A stretch of DNA of 64,000 nt from Exilispira sp964581895 (GTDB lineage: Bacteria > Spirochaetota > JAAYUW01). Where the stretch lies: the NCBI GenBank assembly GCA_964581895.1, contig CAZOPR010000003.1:124001-188000 (forward strand), given 5' to 3'. Positions 52,945-60,294 of this stretch are shown here, one piece after another. Made by a program: the position numbers and the translations under genes. How positions within the stretch are numbered: the first letter of the stretch is position 1; every line of letters starts with the position of its first letter. The notes below the pieces were generated by a model. That model saw only the letters and a program-made list of their open reading frames with translations, was not told where the DNA came from and ran no database searches.

Positions 52945-53040
52945 AGAAAACTAAATTTATTTTGATAAGATAATTGATAAAATAATTGATTAAAATGAAA
53001 GTGATTTATACAAAATAAAAGGATTAAAAATAAAAATAAT

Positions 53041-53113
53041 CTGGGGTGTAGGGACTCGAACCCCAAACACTCGGAACCAAAATCCGATGTTCTGCCACTT
53101 GAACTACACCCCA
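53041..53113 (-). tRNA. tRNA-Gln (anticodon TTG)
   Basis: The acceptor TGGGGTG pairs with CACCCCA, the anticodon stem TCGGA/TCCGA encloses a loop TTTTGGT with anticodon TTG, and the T arm is GGGGTTCGAGTCCC. The T at position 1 paired to A72 and the discriminator G are usual for tRNA-Gln. 73 nt. CCA is not encoded. Confidence 0.97.
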
Positions 53114-53125
53114 ATCGACATAAAC

Positions 53126-53153
53126 AAGATAATAAAATTTTATAAAAAAGCAA
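53126..53153 (-). promoter_or_regulatory. tRNA-Gln promoter
   Basis: On the minus strand: -35 TTGCTT (53148-53153), a 16-bp spacer and -10 TATCTT (53126-53131), about 12 bases before the mature tRNA 5' end. Confidence 0.5.
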
Positions 53154-53164
53154 GAGGGTTTGAT

Positions 53165-54148
53165 TTATTTATATTTTCTAATTAAAAGATAAGGAGTTAA
53201 AAGGATATCAGGATAATAGGAATTTTTGGCAAATCTTAACTCGGCGATACCAAGATCATCCTCTCTATTTATATATTGGTACTTACCTAATAGATGTTTA
53301 GCAGTTAGATTGTTTATTACTTGTGGAATTCCAATATAATTTATATCAAACTTTTCAAAATGAATTGTTGCCATATCTTTATTTTGTCTACTGAAAACAG
53401 AAAAAGCAATAATTGAGGAATCAATCTCCATTATTAGTAATCCTATATCTAAGTCCTTAAAATAGTTACAAGAATTTTTAAGTACTTTTAATTCTACTTC
53501 TAATAATTCTTTTTTTAAATTTTCATCTTTTTCAAAATTATTGTTTTCATTATTTTTATTATTTAATTTGCTTTCCTTATTTTTAATCCACCTTTCTGCA
53601 AGTTCTGCACATTCCTTAAATTTTGAGCAACCGGAATTTGACCTATTTAAAATATAGAGATTATATTGAGGATAATTTCGCATGAATTGAGATATTAAGT
53701 TTCTTTTATTATGAAACTTTCTTCCACTTAAAATAGCAAGTTTTTCAGTAAGATAAATATAATTTGCATTATCTTTTGATTCAACAAGATTAAAATAGTT
53801 ACTTAGCGTATTTTCATTTTGATATTTAAGATTTTTTATATATTCTTCATCAAAAAAGCAAAAGTTACCTGAATAATTGGAAGATATAAATGAATCTGAG
53901 ATATATAAAATTTCATTTAATGGAAAAGGTTCGCCTATTGGTTTAAAAATAAAACCTGTGGATTTATTAAATATAATTAATCTTCCTTGATAGATAGCCC
54001 AATAGTAATCATAAACTATTGACCAGGAAAGAAGATTAAATAAATTGAAATCGCAAAAGATTTGTGGAAACTTTTCAAAATAATCTAAAAATACTTCTTT
54101 ATCTTTTATGTCAATCTTCTTAAATTCACCTATATTTTCAATTATCAT
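53165..54148 (-). CDS. DUF2156 (phosphatidylglycerol lysyltransferase C-terminal-like) protein
   Basis: A 327-residue soluble protein. It matches the DUF2156 fold, a doubled GNAT-like domain shared with the aminoacyl-phosphatidylglycerol synthases: the N-terminal FLDYFEKFPQIFCDFNLFNLLSWS, the centre ILSGRKFHNKRNLISQFMRNYPQYN, and the C-terminal ATIHFEKFDINYIGIPQVINN then EDDLGIAELRFAKNSYYPDILLTPY. No membrane helices are present, so it is the stand-alone form, whose substrate is unknown. A Lys/Asn/Glu-rich insertion lies between about 190 and 215. It follows the GNAT gene by about 16 bases and ruvB upstream of that. Confidence 0.85.
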   Translation of the reverse strand: MIIENIGEFKKIDIKDKEVFLDYFEKFPQIFCDFNLFNLLSWSIVYDYYWAIYQGRLIIFNKSTGFIFKPIGEPFPLNEILYISDSFISSNYSGNFCFFDEEYIKNLKYQNENTLSNYFNLVESKDNANYIYLTEKLAILSGRKFHNKRNLISQFMRNYPQYNLYILNRSNSGCSKFKECAELAERWIKNKESKLNNKNNENNNFEKDENLKKELLEVELKVLKNSCNYFKDLDIGLLIMEIDSSIIAFSVFSRQNKDMATIHFEKFDINYIGIPQVINNLTAKHLLGKYQYINREDDLGIAELRFAKNSYYPDILLTPYLLIRKYK

Positions 54149-54164
54149 TTTCTACCTTTAAAAA

Positions 54165-54596
54165 TTAACTTTTAAATATCATTGGTGTAAAATCTTCCAT
54201 CTTTTCAAATCCAATTTTCTTATAAAATTCAGATGAATCTGGTGATGAAATAAGCCCAATCCAACTTATACCTTTACTTTTAAGGTAACTTAATATGTAA
54301 AAAATAAGTTTTTTCCCAATCCCTTGTTTCCTAAAATTTTTTGATACTACAACATCCTGAATATATGCATCAGAAATCCTGTCTGATATTACTCTTGCAA
54401 TCCCGACAAGCTCTTTATTATAAAAGGCTCCTAAAAAAATAAAACTATTTTTAATAATTTTTTGTATTTTATCTTTCTTTATTTTATTGGAGCCTTTTTC
54501 ATCTTCTTCATCCCACCAACCAGCTTCTTTATATAAGGATATCACTTTTTCATACTTAATTTTTTTAATAATTCTTATTTTTATCTTATCTTCCAT
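54165..54596 (-). CDS. GNAT family N-acetyltransferase
   Basis: A 143-residue protein with the GNAT core: IARVISDRISDAYIQDVVVSKNFRKQGIGKKLIFYIL, where VVV is strand 4 and RKQGIGK is the acetyl-CoA pyrophosphate loop, and the final SPDSSEFYKKIGFEKMEDFTPMIF. Substrates of such small single-domain enzymes vary widely (protein N-termini, polyamines, antibiotics), and none can be chosen here. It lies seven bases after the ruvB stop and continues into the DUF2156 gene, so it is probably cotranscribed with the ruv genes. Confidence 0.9.
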   Translation of the reverse strand: MEDKIKIRIIKKIKYEKVISLYKEAGWWDEEDEKGSNKIKKDKIQKIIKNSFIFLGAFYNKELVGIARVISDRISDAYIQDVVVSKNFRKQGIGKKLIFYILSYLKSKGISWIGLISSPDSSEFYKKIGFEKMEDFTPMIFKS

Positions 54597-54602
54597 AAAA
54601 AA

Positions 54603-55616
54603 TCAAAACAAACTATCTTTATCTTTTATTTTTACCCCAAGAAGTTCGTACGCCTTTGGGTTGGCGACCCTTCCTTTTGGAGTTCTTTTAATATAACCCA
54701 TTTGTATAAGAAATGGTTCATAAAAATCTTCTATTGTTTTTGTATCTTCGCCGATAGATACAGCAAGAGCATTTAAACCAACTGGTCCTCCACTATAATC
54801 TTCAATAATTGTTTTTAAAAGTTTAATATCATTCAAATCGAGCCCTTCCTCTGTTATTCCAAGTTCATGCAAAGTTTCTTTTACTATTTCATCAAAAATT
54901 TCTTTTTTATTCTTATAGGTGGCAAAATCACAAACACGCTTAACAAGATGAAGAGCTATTCTTGGAGTTCCACGACTGCATCTTGCAATATGTAAAGCTG
55001 CCTCAGAATCAACATTAAAACCAAGTTTAGTAAAAGCATTCTGAACAATTATCAGCATTGAATCTATTGAATAATAATCTAACTTTAATATGAGACCAAA
55101 TCTACTTCTAAGAGGTTTGGAAATATTTCCAGCTAAAGTTGTTGCTCCAATAAGTGTAAATGGTGGAAGATTTATCTTTATGCTTTTAGCTGTTGCACCT
55201 TTGCCAATGATAACATCTATATGATAATCTTCCATTGCAGGGAAAAGTATTTCTTCAAGATTTATTTTCAATCTATGAATTTCATCAATAAAGATAAAAT
55301 CATTTGCTCTGATTGAAGATAGTATTGCAGCCAGATCTCCAGATTTTTCAACAGTTGGAGCAGAAATTATTTTTATATTCGAATTCATCTCTTTTGCAAT
55401 TATTTGAGCTAAAGTTGTTTTCCCAAGCCCAGCAGGACCATAAAAAAGAATATGGTCTAACTGTTTTCCTTTTGATTTTGCAGCAGAGATAGCTATTGTA
55501 AGTTGTTTTTTTACATGATTTTGACCTATAAAATCTTCAAGCTTTTCTGGTCTTTGGATTATATTTATTCTTTCATCTTTTTGAAAAATTTTTTCTGGCT
55601 TTTCTTCGTTTATCAT
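54603..55616 (-). CDS. ruvB: Holliday junction branch migration helicase RuvB
   Basis: A 337-residue AAA+ ATPase, typical length. N-terminus RPEKLEDFIGQNHVKKQL, Walker A GPAGLGKTTLAQ, Walker B FIFIDEIHRL, sensor 1 LIGATTLAGNISKPLRSRFG, and the C-terminal winged helix with YSGGPVGLNALAVSIGED and the final QMGYIKRTPKGRVA. It forms hexameric motors that pull DNA through RuvA-bound junctions. It lies 151 bases downstream of ruvA on the same strand. That gap is long for an operon but contains no terminator that I can see. Confidence 0.97.
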   Translation of the reverse strand: MINEEKPEKIFQKDERINIIQRPEKLEDFIGQNHVKKQLTIAISAAKSKGKQLDHILFYGPAGLGKTTLAQIIAKEMNSNIKIISAPTVEKSGDLAAILSSIRANDFIFIDEIHRLKINLEEILFPAMEDYHIDVIIGKGATAKSIKINLPPFTLIGATTLAGNISKPLRSRFGLILKLDYYSIDSMLIIVQNAFTKLGFNVDSEAALHIARCSRGTPRIALHLVKRVCDFATYKNKKEIFDEIVKETLHELGITEEGLDLNDIKLLKTIIEDYSGGPVGLNALAVSIGEDTKTIEDFYEPFLIQMGYIKRTPKGRVANPKAYELLGVKIKDKDSLF

Positions 55617-55767
55617 CTTAAGTTTTTTTAATTTTTTCTATTTTATTATTTGGATTTTAATCAATATTTTTTTATTAATTTTTATTATCACCCAATTTTT
55701 TCCCAACTTTTCTTGTTTTTAATCAAATCCATTTTGTTTTATAAAAAATTTTTCATAAAAATAGATT

Positions 55768-56361
55768 TTATTGAAATTTAGATAATAATGATAAAACAGC
55801 CTTAAAAGCATCTTCGAATTCCATCTCTTCAATCTTTTTACTGCTCTGTTTCTTAAAATTATTAATTGCTTTTTCTATTTCCACTCGAGAGAATCCAAGT
55901 GTTTGAAGTCCTTCGGTAAGTTCATTAATTATTGAAATATTTTTGCTGGATAACTTTCCTAACTTACCTGTTAGTTCAAGTATCACTTTTTGCGCCTGTT
56001 TTTGACCGATTCCTTTTACTTTCACAAAAAAATTTGCATCCTGATTTTCAATAGCTTCGATAAATTCTTCTGGTTTTCCAAAATTAAATATCTCAAGGGC
56101 TTTTTTAGGTCCTATCCCTTCAACTAAAATAAATTTCATAAAAAGATTTTTCTCTTCTTCTGTATAAAATCCAAATAATGAGAGCTCATCTTCTTTGACA
56201 TTAAGATATTGATATAATTTTATTTCACTTCCCAAAGGATAATCTTTCAAAGAATTATATGTATTTAAGGATATTTTGCATAGGTAACCCACACCACTGA
56301 CATCAATAATGCATTTACCTATAGCAAGTTCTGCCAATTTACCTTTAAGATAGGCATACAT
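55768..56361 (-). CDS. ruvA: Holliday junction DNA-binding protein RuvA
   Basis: A 197-residue protein with domain I (MYAYLKGKLAELAIGKCIIDVSGVGY), the two helix-hairpin-helix motifs in domain II (FMKFILVEGIGPKKALEI and FVKVKGIGQKQAQKVILEL) and domain III (GLQTLGFSRVEIEKAINNF), which contacts RuvB. Length and domain order are standard. It binds four-way junctions as a tetramer. The gene is preceded by a T-rich repeat between ruvC and ruvA. Confidence 0.96.
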   Translation of the reverse strand: MYAYLKGKLAELAIGKCIIDVSGVGYLCKISLNTYNSLKDYPLGSEIKLYQYLNVKEDELSLFGFYTEEEKNLFMKFILVEGIGPKKALEIFNFGKPEEFIEAIENQDANFFVKVKGIGQKQAQKVILELTGKLGKLSSKNISIINELTEGLQTLGFSRVEIEKAINNFKKQSSKKIEEMEFEDAFKAVLSLLSKFQ

Positions 56362-56369
56362 AAAATACC

Positions 56370-56408
56370 TTTTTATCTTTTATATTTTTATCTTTTTATC
56401 TTTTTATT
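56370..56408. repeat. TTTTTATC-type tandem repeat between ruvC and ruvA
   Basis: Four or so imperfect copies of a 10-base unit (TTTTTATCTT and variants) sit just upstream of the ruvA start in the 76-bp spacer. Confidence 0.4.
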
Positions 56409-56437
56409 AAAATTTATCTTTTTTTTAATATTTGTTT

Positions 56438-56926
56438 TTATTGAAAGCTAATATTATATTTTTTTATAAGATGAGTAATACCACAAGCAATAGCATCGGC
56501 AGCATCATCTGATTTTGGCGATTTTTCAAGATTAAAAAATCTTTTTACCATACTCTGGACCTGTTTTTTGTTAGCTTTACCGTATGAAGTGACAGAAAGC
56601 TTAATCTCCAAAGGTGTATAGTTATATACTGGTATTCCTCTTTTTTCACTAAGATAAAATATAACTCCTCTTATTTCAGATACATGCATTGCAGTAGTTA
56701 TATTTCTTATGAAAAAAAGCTGTTCAATAGCTATTTCTTGTGGATTATACTTATCACAAATTGAAAGAAATGAATCTCCAATTTCGGCAATTCTTTTTTC
56801 AAAAGATTCAATCTTAGTAGTTACAGTGCCATATATAACAAGTTCTGCAGAATTTTTTTCAATATCAGCATCAATTATAGAAAAACCAAGGATTGCATAT
56901 CCAGGATCAATACTTAAAATTCTCAC
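56438..56926 (-). CDS. ruvC: Holliday junction endonuclease RuvC
   Basis: A 162-residue protein starting at a GTG at 56926, three bases after the yebC stop. Catalytic acidic residues are visible: Asp7 in SIDPGYAILGFS, Glu in EIAIEQLFF (about 68), and the Asp pair in SDDAADAIACGITH (about 140-143). RuvC resolves Holliday junctions by symmetrical nicking with Mg. The AGGT ribosome binding site lies within the yebC 3' end, implying coupling. It belongs to the yebC-ruvC-ruvA-ruvB cluster, which is conserved across bacteria. Confidence 0.96.
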   Translation of the reverse strand: MRILSIDPGYAILGFSIIDADIEKNSAELVIYGTVTTKIESFEKRIAEIGDSFLSICDKYNPQEIAIEQLFFIRNITTAMHVSEIRGVIFYLSEKRGIPVYNYTPLEIKLSVTSYGKANKKQVQSMVKRFFNLEKSPKSDDAADAIACGITHLIKKYNISFQ

Positions 56927-56929
56927 AGA

Positions 56930-57688
56930 TTAACCTGAAGTTTGTTCATATTTTTCAATTATTGCATCATCTATGTCGTAGTTAGCATAAACATCTACAA
57001 CATCATCATTTTCATCAAGAACATCCAAAAGTTTTAACATTCTTATGGCTTCATTTTCTTCAAGTTTAATTGTATTATCTGGAACCATAGTTGCTTCAAC
57101 CGAGGTATACTCTATTTTTTTAGAGTCAAGGATTTCTTTTACATTTTCTGTTTCATTAGGGTCTATATAGATTTCCCAGATATCTTCTTTTAATGCATAA
57201 TCATCTGCATTTATTTCTAAGGCAAGACCAGCAATATCATCTTCATTATATTTAGATTTTTCGAGTGTGATGACTCCTTTATACTTAAACATCCAGCCTA
57301 CACAGCCGTTTTCACCAAGATTTCCACCATATTTAGATAATGTTGCCCTTATTGCAGATGCGGTTCTATTCTTATTATCTGTCAAAGTTTTAATCATCAT
57401 AGCAACACCTGCTGGGCCATAACCTTCATAAAAGATTTCTTCGTAAGTTTCTCCCTGAATTTCACCAGTTCCTTTTTTTATTGCCTTATCGATATTATCT
57501 TTTGGCATGTTCGCAGCTCTTGCTTTTGAAACAACTGCTCGAAGTCGTGGGTTTCCATTAATATCTCCACCACCTATTCTTGCTGCAACCTCAATTTCTC
57601 TAATAAATTTTGTAAAGAGTTTACCTCTTTTAGCATCATTAGCACCTTTTTTATGCTTAATAGTTGACCACTTATTATGACCTGACAT
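56930..57688 (-). CDS. yebC: YebC/PmpR-family protein
   Basis: A 252-residue protein with the invariant N-terminus SGHNKWSTIKHKKGANDAKRGK, the middle GPAGVAMMIKTLTDNKNRTASAIRATLSKYGGNLGENGCVGWMF, and the C-terminal KLLDVLDENDDVVDVYANYD. YebC proteins were long called transcription regulators, and recent work links the family to translation of proline-rich stretches. Length and sequence are canonical. First gene of the ruv cluster, with AGGAGG just before the ATG. Confidence 0.96.
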   Translation of the reverse strand: MSGHNKWSTIKHKKGANDAKRGKLFTKFIREIEVAARIGGGDINGNPRLRAVVSKARAANMPKDNIDKAIKKGTGEIQGETYEEIFYEGYGPAGVAMMIKTLTDNKNRTASAIRATLSKYGGNLGENGCVGWMFKYKGVITLEKSKYNEDDIAGLALEINADDYALKEDIWEIYIDPNETENVKEILDSKKIEYTSVEATMVPDNTIKLEENEAIRMLKLLDVLDENDDVVDVYANYDIDDAIIEKYEQTSG

Positions 57689-57794
57689 TTTTCCTCCTAA
57701 CTAAGTAATACCAAAAATTTATATTTTTACAAGAATGTTACAATTTTATTATTTATAACAAAAATAATTTAAATTAAAAATATTGTGTTTTTTA

Positions 57795-58250
57795 TTAATT
57801 TAAATCTTTTTCTATAGTTTTTCTATCTATTATAATCCATAATCCAAGGATAATAAAAATAACTGGCCAAAATTTTAGGACATTGAAGGAAATAAAAAAT
57901 AGGCATAAAGATACCAAAAAAAGTATAATTGCTGGTATTACTAAATCTTTTTGTTTTCCAGCAATAGATGAAGTAAAAAAGGAGATACTAACTATTAACA
58001 TTAGTATTGGCCATAGTTTATTAAAATTTTCCCAAGAAGTGAAAATATTATAAAAGAAAAATATTGAAGATAAAGATAAAATTATAGCAGGGATATAAAA
58101 AATATACTTTGTTTTTGAAGAGATTGTAAATAAAAATATGCCTAAAATCAATAAGCCTAAAGGCCAAAATTGAATCTTCCAGTTATACATATTCCCAAGT
58201 ATTAGAAGAGTCCCTACAATAATCAACAAAATACCTAGGATTTTTTTCAT
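57795..58250 (-). CDS. LiaF-like membrane protein, copy 2
   Basis: A 151-residue protein made almost wholly of hydrophobic segments, with four or more membrane helices. It consists of three similar blocks, each with an LWP-type motif (IQFWPLGLLILGIFLF, LWPILMLIVSISFF, FWPVIFIILGLWIIID), the pattern of the LiaI/LiaF-type transmembrane domain. The following gene upstream encodes a clear paralogue with the same order. A short charged tail ends the protein, without the cytoplasmic LiaF C-terminal domain. Related domains occur in envelope stress proteins, but no regulator is adjacent. Confidence 0.75.
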   Translation of the reverse strand: MKKILGILLIIVGTLLILGNMYNWKIQFWPLGLLILGIFLFTISSKTKYIFYIPAIILSLSSIFFFYNIFTSWENFNKLWPILMLIVSISFFTSSIAGKQKDLVIPAIILFLVSLCLFFISFNVLKFWPVIFIILGLWIIIDRKTIEKDLN

Positions 58251-58265
58251 AGCCTACCTCGAATT

Positions 58266-58763
58266 CTATTCTTTTATATCTTCCGATTTTGTTTTTATAT
58301 CTTCAGCTTTTGCGGTTCTTTTAAAATTTTTGGAATCAAAAATTATCCATAATCCTAAAATAATAAGTGCGACAGGCCATAATTTCAATAATTTTAATGA
58401 AATGAAAAATAATCCAACTGTTATAATGAGAAGAATATTTGCTGGAATAATAAAATTTGATTCTTTACCAAAAATTGCAGCAATATAAAAAGCAAGGCTT
58501 ACTGAAAATACATACAAAGGCCATAAATATTGATGGTAACTCCAATCTGTGGTTACATTAAAGAAAAAGAATAAAGCCAAAAATGTAAGTATTGAACCTG
58601 GTATGTAAAGGCCAATATTTTCTTTACTTGCTCCAAAAAAGAAAAATATCCCTGGTATTAAAAGAGCAAGTGGCCAAAGCTCTAAATTCAAGTTTAGCGA
58701 ATAATTAAAAATCAAAAAAACACCAACAATAATAAGCAAAATACCAAATATCCATCTATTCAT
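58266..58763 (-). CDS. LiaF-like membrane protein, copy 1
   Basis: A 165-residue membrane protein, paralogous to the next gene downstream. It again shows three hydrophobic blocks with a W-P motif: LELWPLALLIPGIFFFFGAS, LWPLYVFSVSLAFYIAA and LKLWPVALIILGLWIIFDSK. An AGGAGG site lies just upstream of its ATG, and copy 2 follows after 15 bases, so the two are translated from one transcript. The short acidic, Lys-rich tail (KAEDIKTKSEDIKE) faces the cytoplasm or periplasm. Confidence 0.75.
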   Translation of the reverse strand: MNRWIFGILLIIVGVFLIFNYSLNLNLELWPLALLIPGIFFFFGASKENIGLYIPGSILTFLALFFFFNVTTDWSYHQYLWPLYVFSVSLAFYIAAIFGKESNFIIPANILLIITVGLFFISLKLLKLWPVALIILGLWIIFDSKNFKRTAKAEDIKTKSEDIKE

Positions 58764-58824
58764 TTTTTCCTCCTAATTTTACTACTCTTTATGCTTATAA
58801 TTTCTTTCTAATTTTATTAACTTT

Positions 58825-58852
58825 AAATTTTATCTATTAAATTTTATCTATT
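58825..58852. repeat. 14-bp direct repeat
   Basis: AAATTTTATCTATT occurs twice head to tail in the gap between the PrsW-like gene and the LiaF-like pair. Confidence 0.5.
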
Positions 58853-58900
58853 TTTTGTTATCATTTTTGTTTTTTCTTTTAATAAATTTTTCCTATTTTA

Positions 58901-59587
58901 TTAAAACCTACTAATCCTTCTCTTGCTATCTATTTGCGCTATAAGAATATACCTTTTTAATATAAAATAAATAAATATCAAAAGTGGGATAATTGCAAGT
59001 CCATATAAAATATGAACAAACAAAATATAATCATATAAGCCATGAAAGAAAGATGAAAGAAAAATAGCTAAAAATAGAAAACTGTATTTTTGGGTCTTAT
59101 TGAATGCAAATTTTGCTCTACCTATATAAAACCCCATTATTGCAGCGAAAAACGCATGAGCTGGAACAGAAAGAATAGCCCTGAAAATACCAACAGAAAA
59201 ACCACCTTTAAGGACATAAAATATATTTTCAAAAGTGGCAAAACCTAAAGATACAGCAGCAGTATATACTATGCCATCCATAATTTCATTGAATTCAATA
59301 GATTTATAAGGTCCAATCATAACCATAAAATATTTTGAAAACTCTTCTACTAACCCAACTACTATAAAAGCTTTTATTATATGTACCCATATTCCAGAAA
59401 ATAGATTTAATAGAGTCGATTCCAGTAAGATCTCAAGAACAACAGCAATAATAGCAGAAACAAACCCTAGAAAAAAAGAGATAAATACTTTTTTTATAGG
59501 TTCTGGCTCATATTTATCTTGTAAATAAAAATAGATAATTAAAAATACTGCTGGAGCTACTGCTAAAGCAAAAAGGCCAAATAGCAT
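58901..59587 (-). CDS. PrsW-family intramembrane metalloprotease
   Basis: A 228-residue polytopic protein with about seven membrane helices. It has the PrsW signatures: YEPEPIKKVFISFFLG after the first helix, the catalytic-site motif VGLVEEFSKYFMV (EExxK), a membrane segment with LGFATFENIFYVL, then the histidine motifs VPAHAFFAAIMGFYIG and SSFFHGLYDYILF. PrsW cleaves anti-sigma factors or other membrane substrates within the bilayer. No anti-sigma gene is adjacent, so the target is unknown. All the expected metal-site motifs (EExxK, HxxxG/A and HxxxD types) are present. Confidence 0.93.
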   Translation of the reverse strand: MLFGLFALAVAPAVFLIIYFYLQDKYEPEPIKKVFISFFLGFVSAIIAVVLEILLESTLLNLFSGIWVHIIKAFIVVGLVEEFSKYFMVMIGPYKSIEFNEIMDGIVYTAAVSLGFATFENIFYVLKGGFSVGIFRAILSVPAHAFFAAIMGFYIGRAKFAFNKTQKYSFLFLAIFLSSFFHGLYDYILFVHILYGLAIIPLLIFIYFILKRYILIAQIDSKRRISRF

Positions 59588-59745
59588 CTTTCACCTTCTT
59601 TTTAATTTTTTTTACTTTTTTATAAAAAATAAAATTTTTTAATTTTTTCAAAACTTATAAGTATTTAAGTAATTTACAAGCACTTTAAGTAGATATAATT
59701 TAATAGTTTTTTCTATATTTAAGTATGCATTCGATTATCAATAAG

Positions 59746-60072
59746 TCAATTAAAGCTAAAAGATTTTTCGTCAAGTTTTATAATATAAATTGCGGGCTGC
59801 TCATATGGATGAACTTTTTTTAAGGTTTTTAAAACATTATCAATGCAATTTTCATCAACAATAGTTTCAAACCTTATTTCTTCGACAAATTCATCTTTCC
59901 CTTTTTCACCGATATATGGATTTGCATTTTCTAATGGTCTAAATCTTCCAACTCCTTTACAGGTAAAAGCTGCTCTATCATATTTTGAAAATTTCCCCGC
60001 CCCTGCATTAAATAAAGCTTCTATAACATTTTCACTATCCTTTTGAGGAATAAATGTGATTAAAAGATACAT
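59746..60072 (-). CDS. Nif3/CutA-like small protein
   Basis: The open frame reaches back to 60192, but the ideal ribosome binding site AGGAGG lies just before the ATG at 60072, giving a 108-residue product starting MYLLITFIP. It resembles the CutA-like / YqfO insert domain of the Nif3 family: FIPQKDSENVIEALFNAGAGKFSKYDRAAF and a C-terminal LKKVHPYEQPAIYIIKLDE, with HPYEQPA being a hallmark. As a stand-alone small protein it resembles PII-like and CutA trimers. The function is not known; metal or small-ligand binding is possible. Confidence 0.8.
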   Translation of the reverse strand: MYLLITFIPQKDSENVIEALFNAGAGKFSKYDRAAFTCKGVGRFRPLENANPYIGEKGKDEFVEEIRFETIVDENCIDNVLKTLKKVHPYEQPAIYIIKLDEKSFSFN

Positions 60073-60216
60073 CAAAAACCTCCTTCTTTTTTTTTGATTT
60101 TTTAATAATTTCATTCTCTTTTTCTTTATATAATATAAAGTCATTAAAATAAAATTGCTTAAACTACAAAATTTTTTTAATAGAAGGAACAAAATTTATT
60201 TGAAAAATTATAGAGT

Positions 60217-60254
60217 ATTAAATTTATTATTATAGATTTATTAAATTTATTATT
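60217..60254. repeat. Short direct repeat, ATTAAATTTATTATT, 23-bp period
   Basis: The 15-base sequence occurs at 60217-60231 and 60240-60254 in the gap between the Nif3-like gene and the livM-hydrolase gene. Confidence 0.5.
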
Positions 60255-60294
60255 CAAGTTTTATTCATTTTTTTATTAAAGTATAAATAAAAAT

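Noticed and set aside
60073..60192. 40-residue N-terminal extension of the Nif3/CutA-like protein
   Set aside because: A consensus AGGAGG lies before the internal ATG at 60072, and the extension is basic low-complexity sequence unlike the family.
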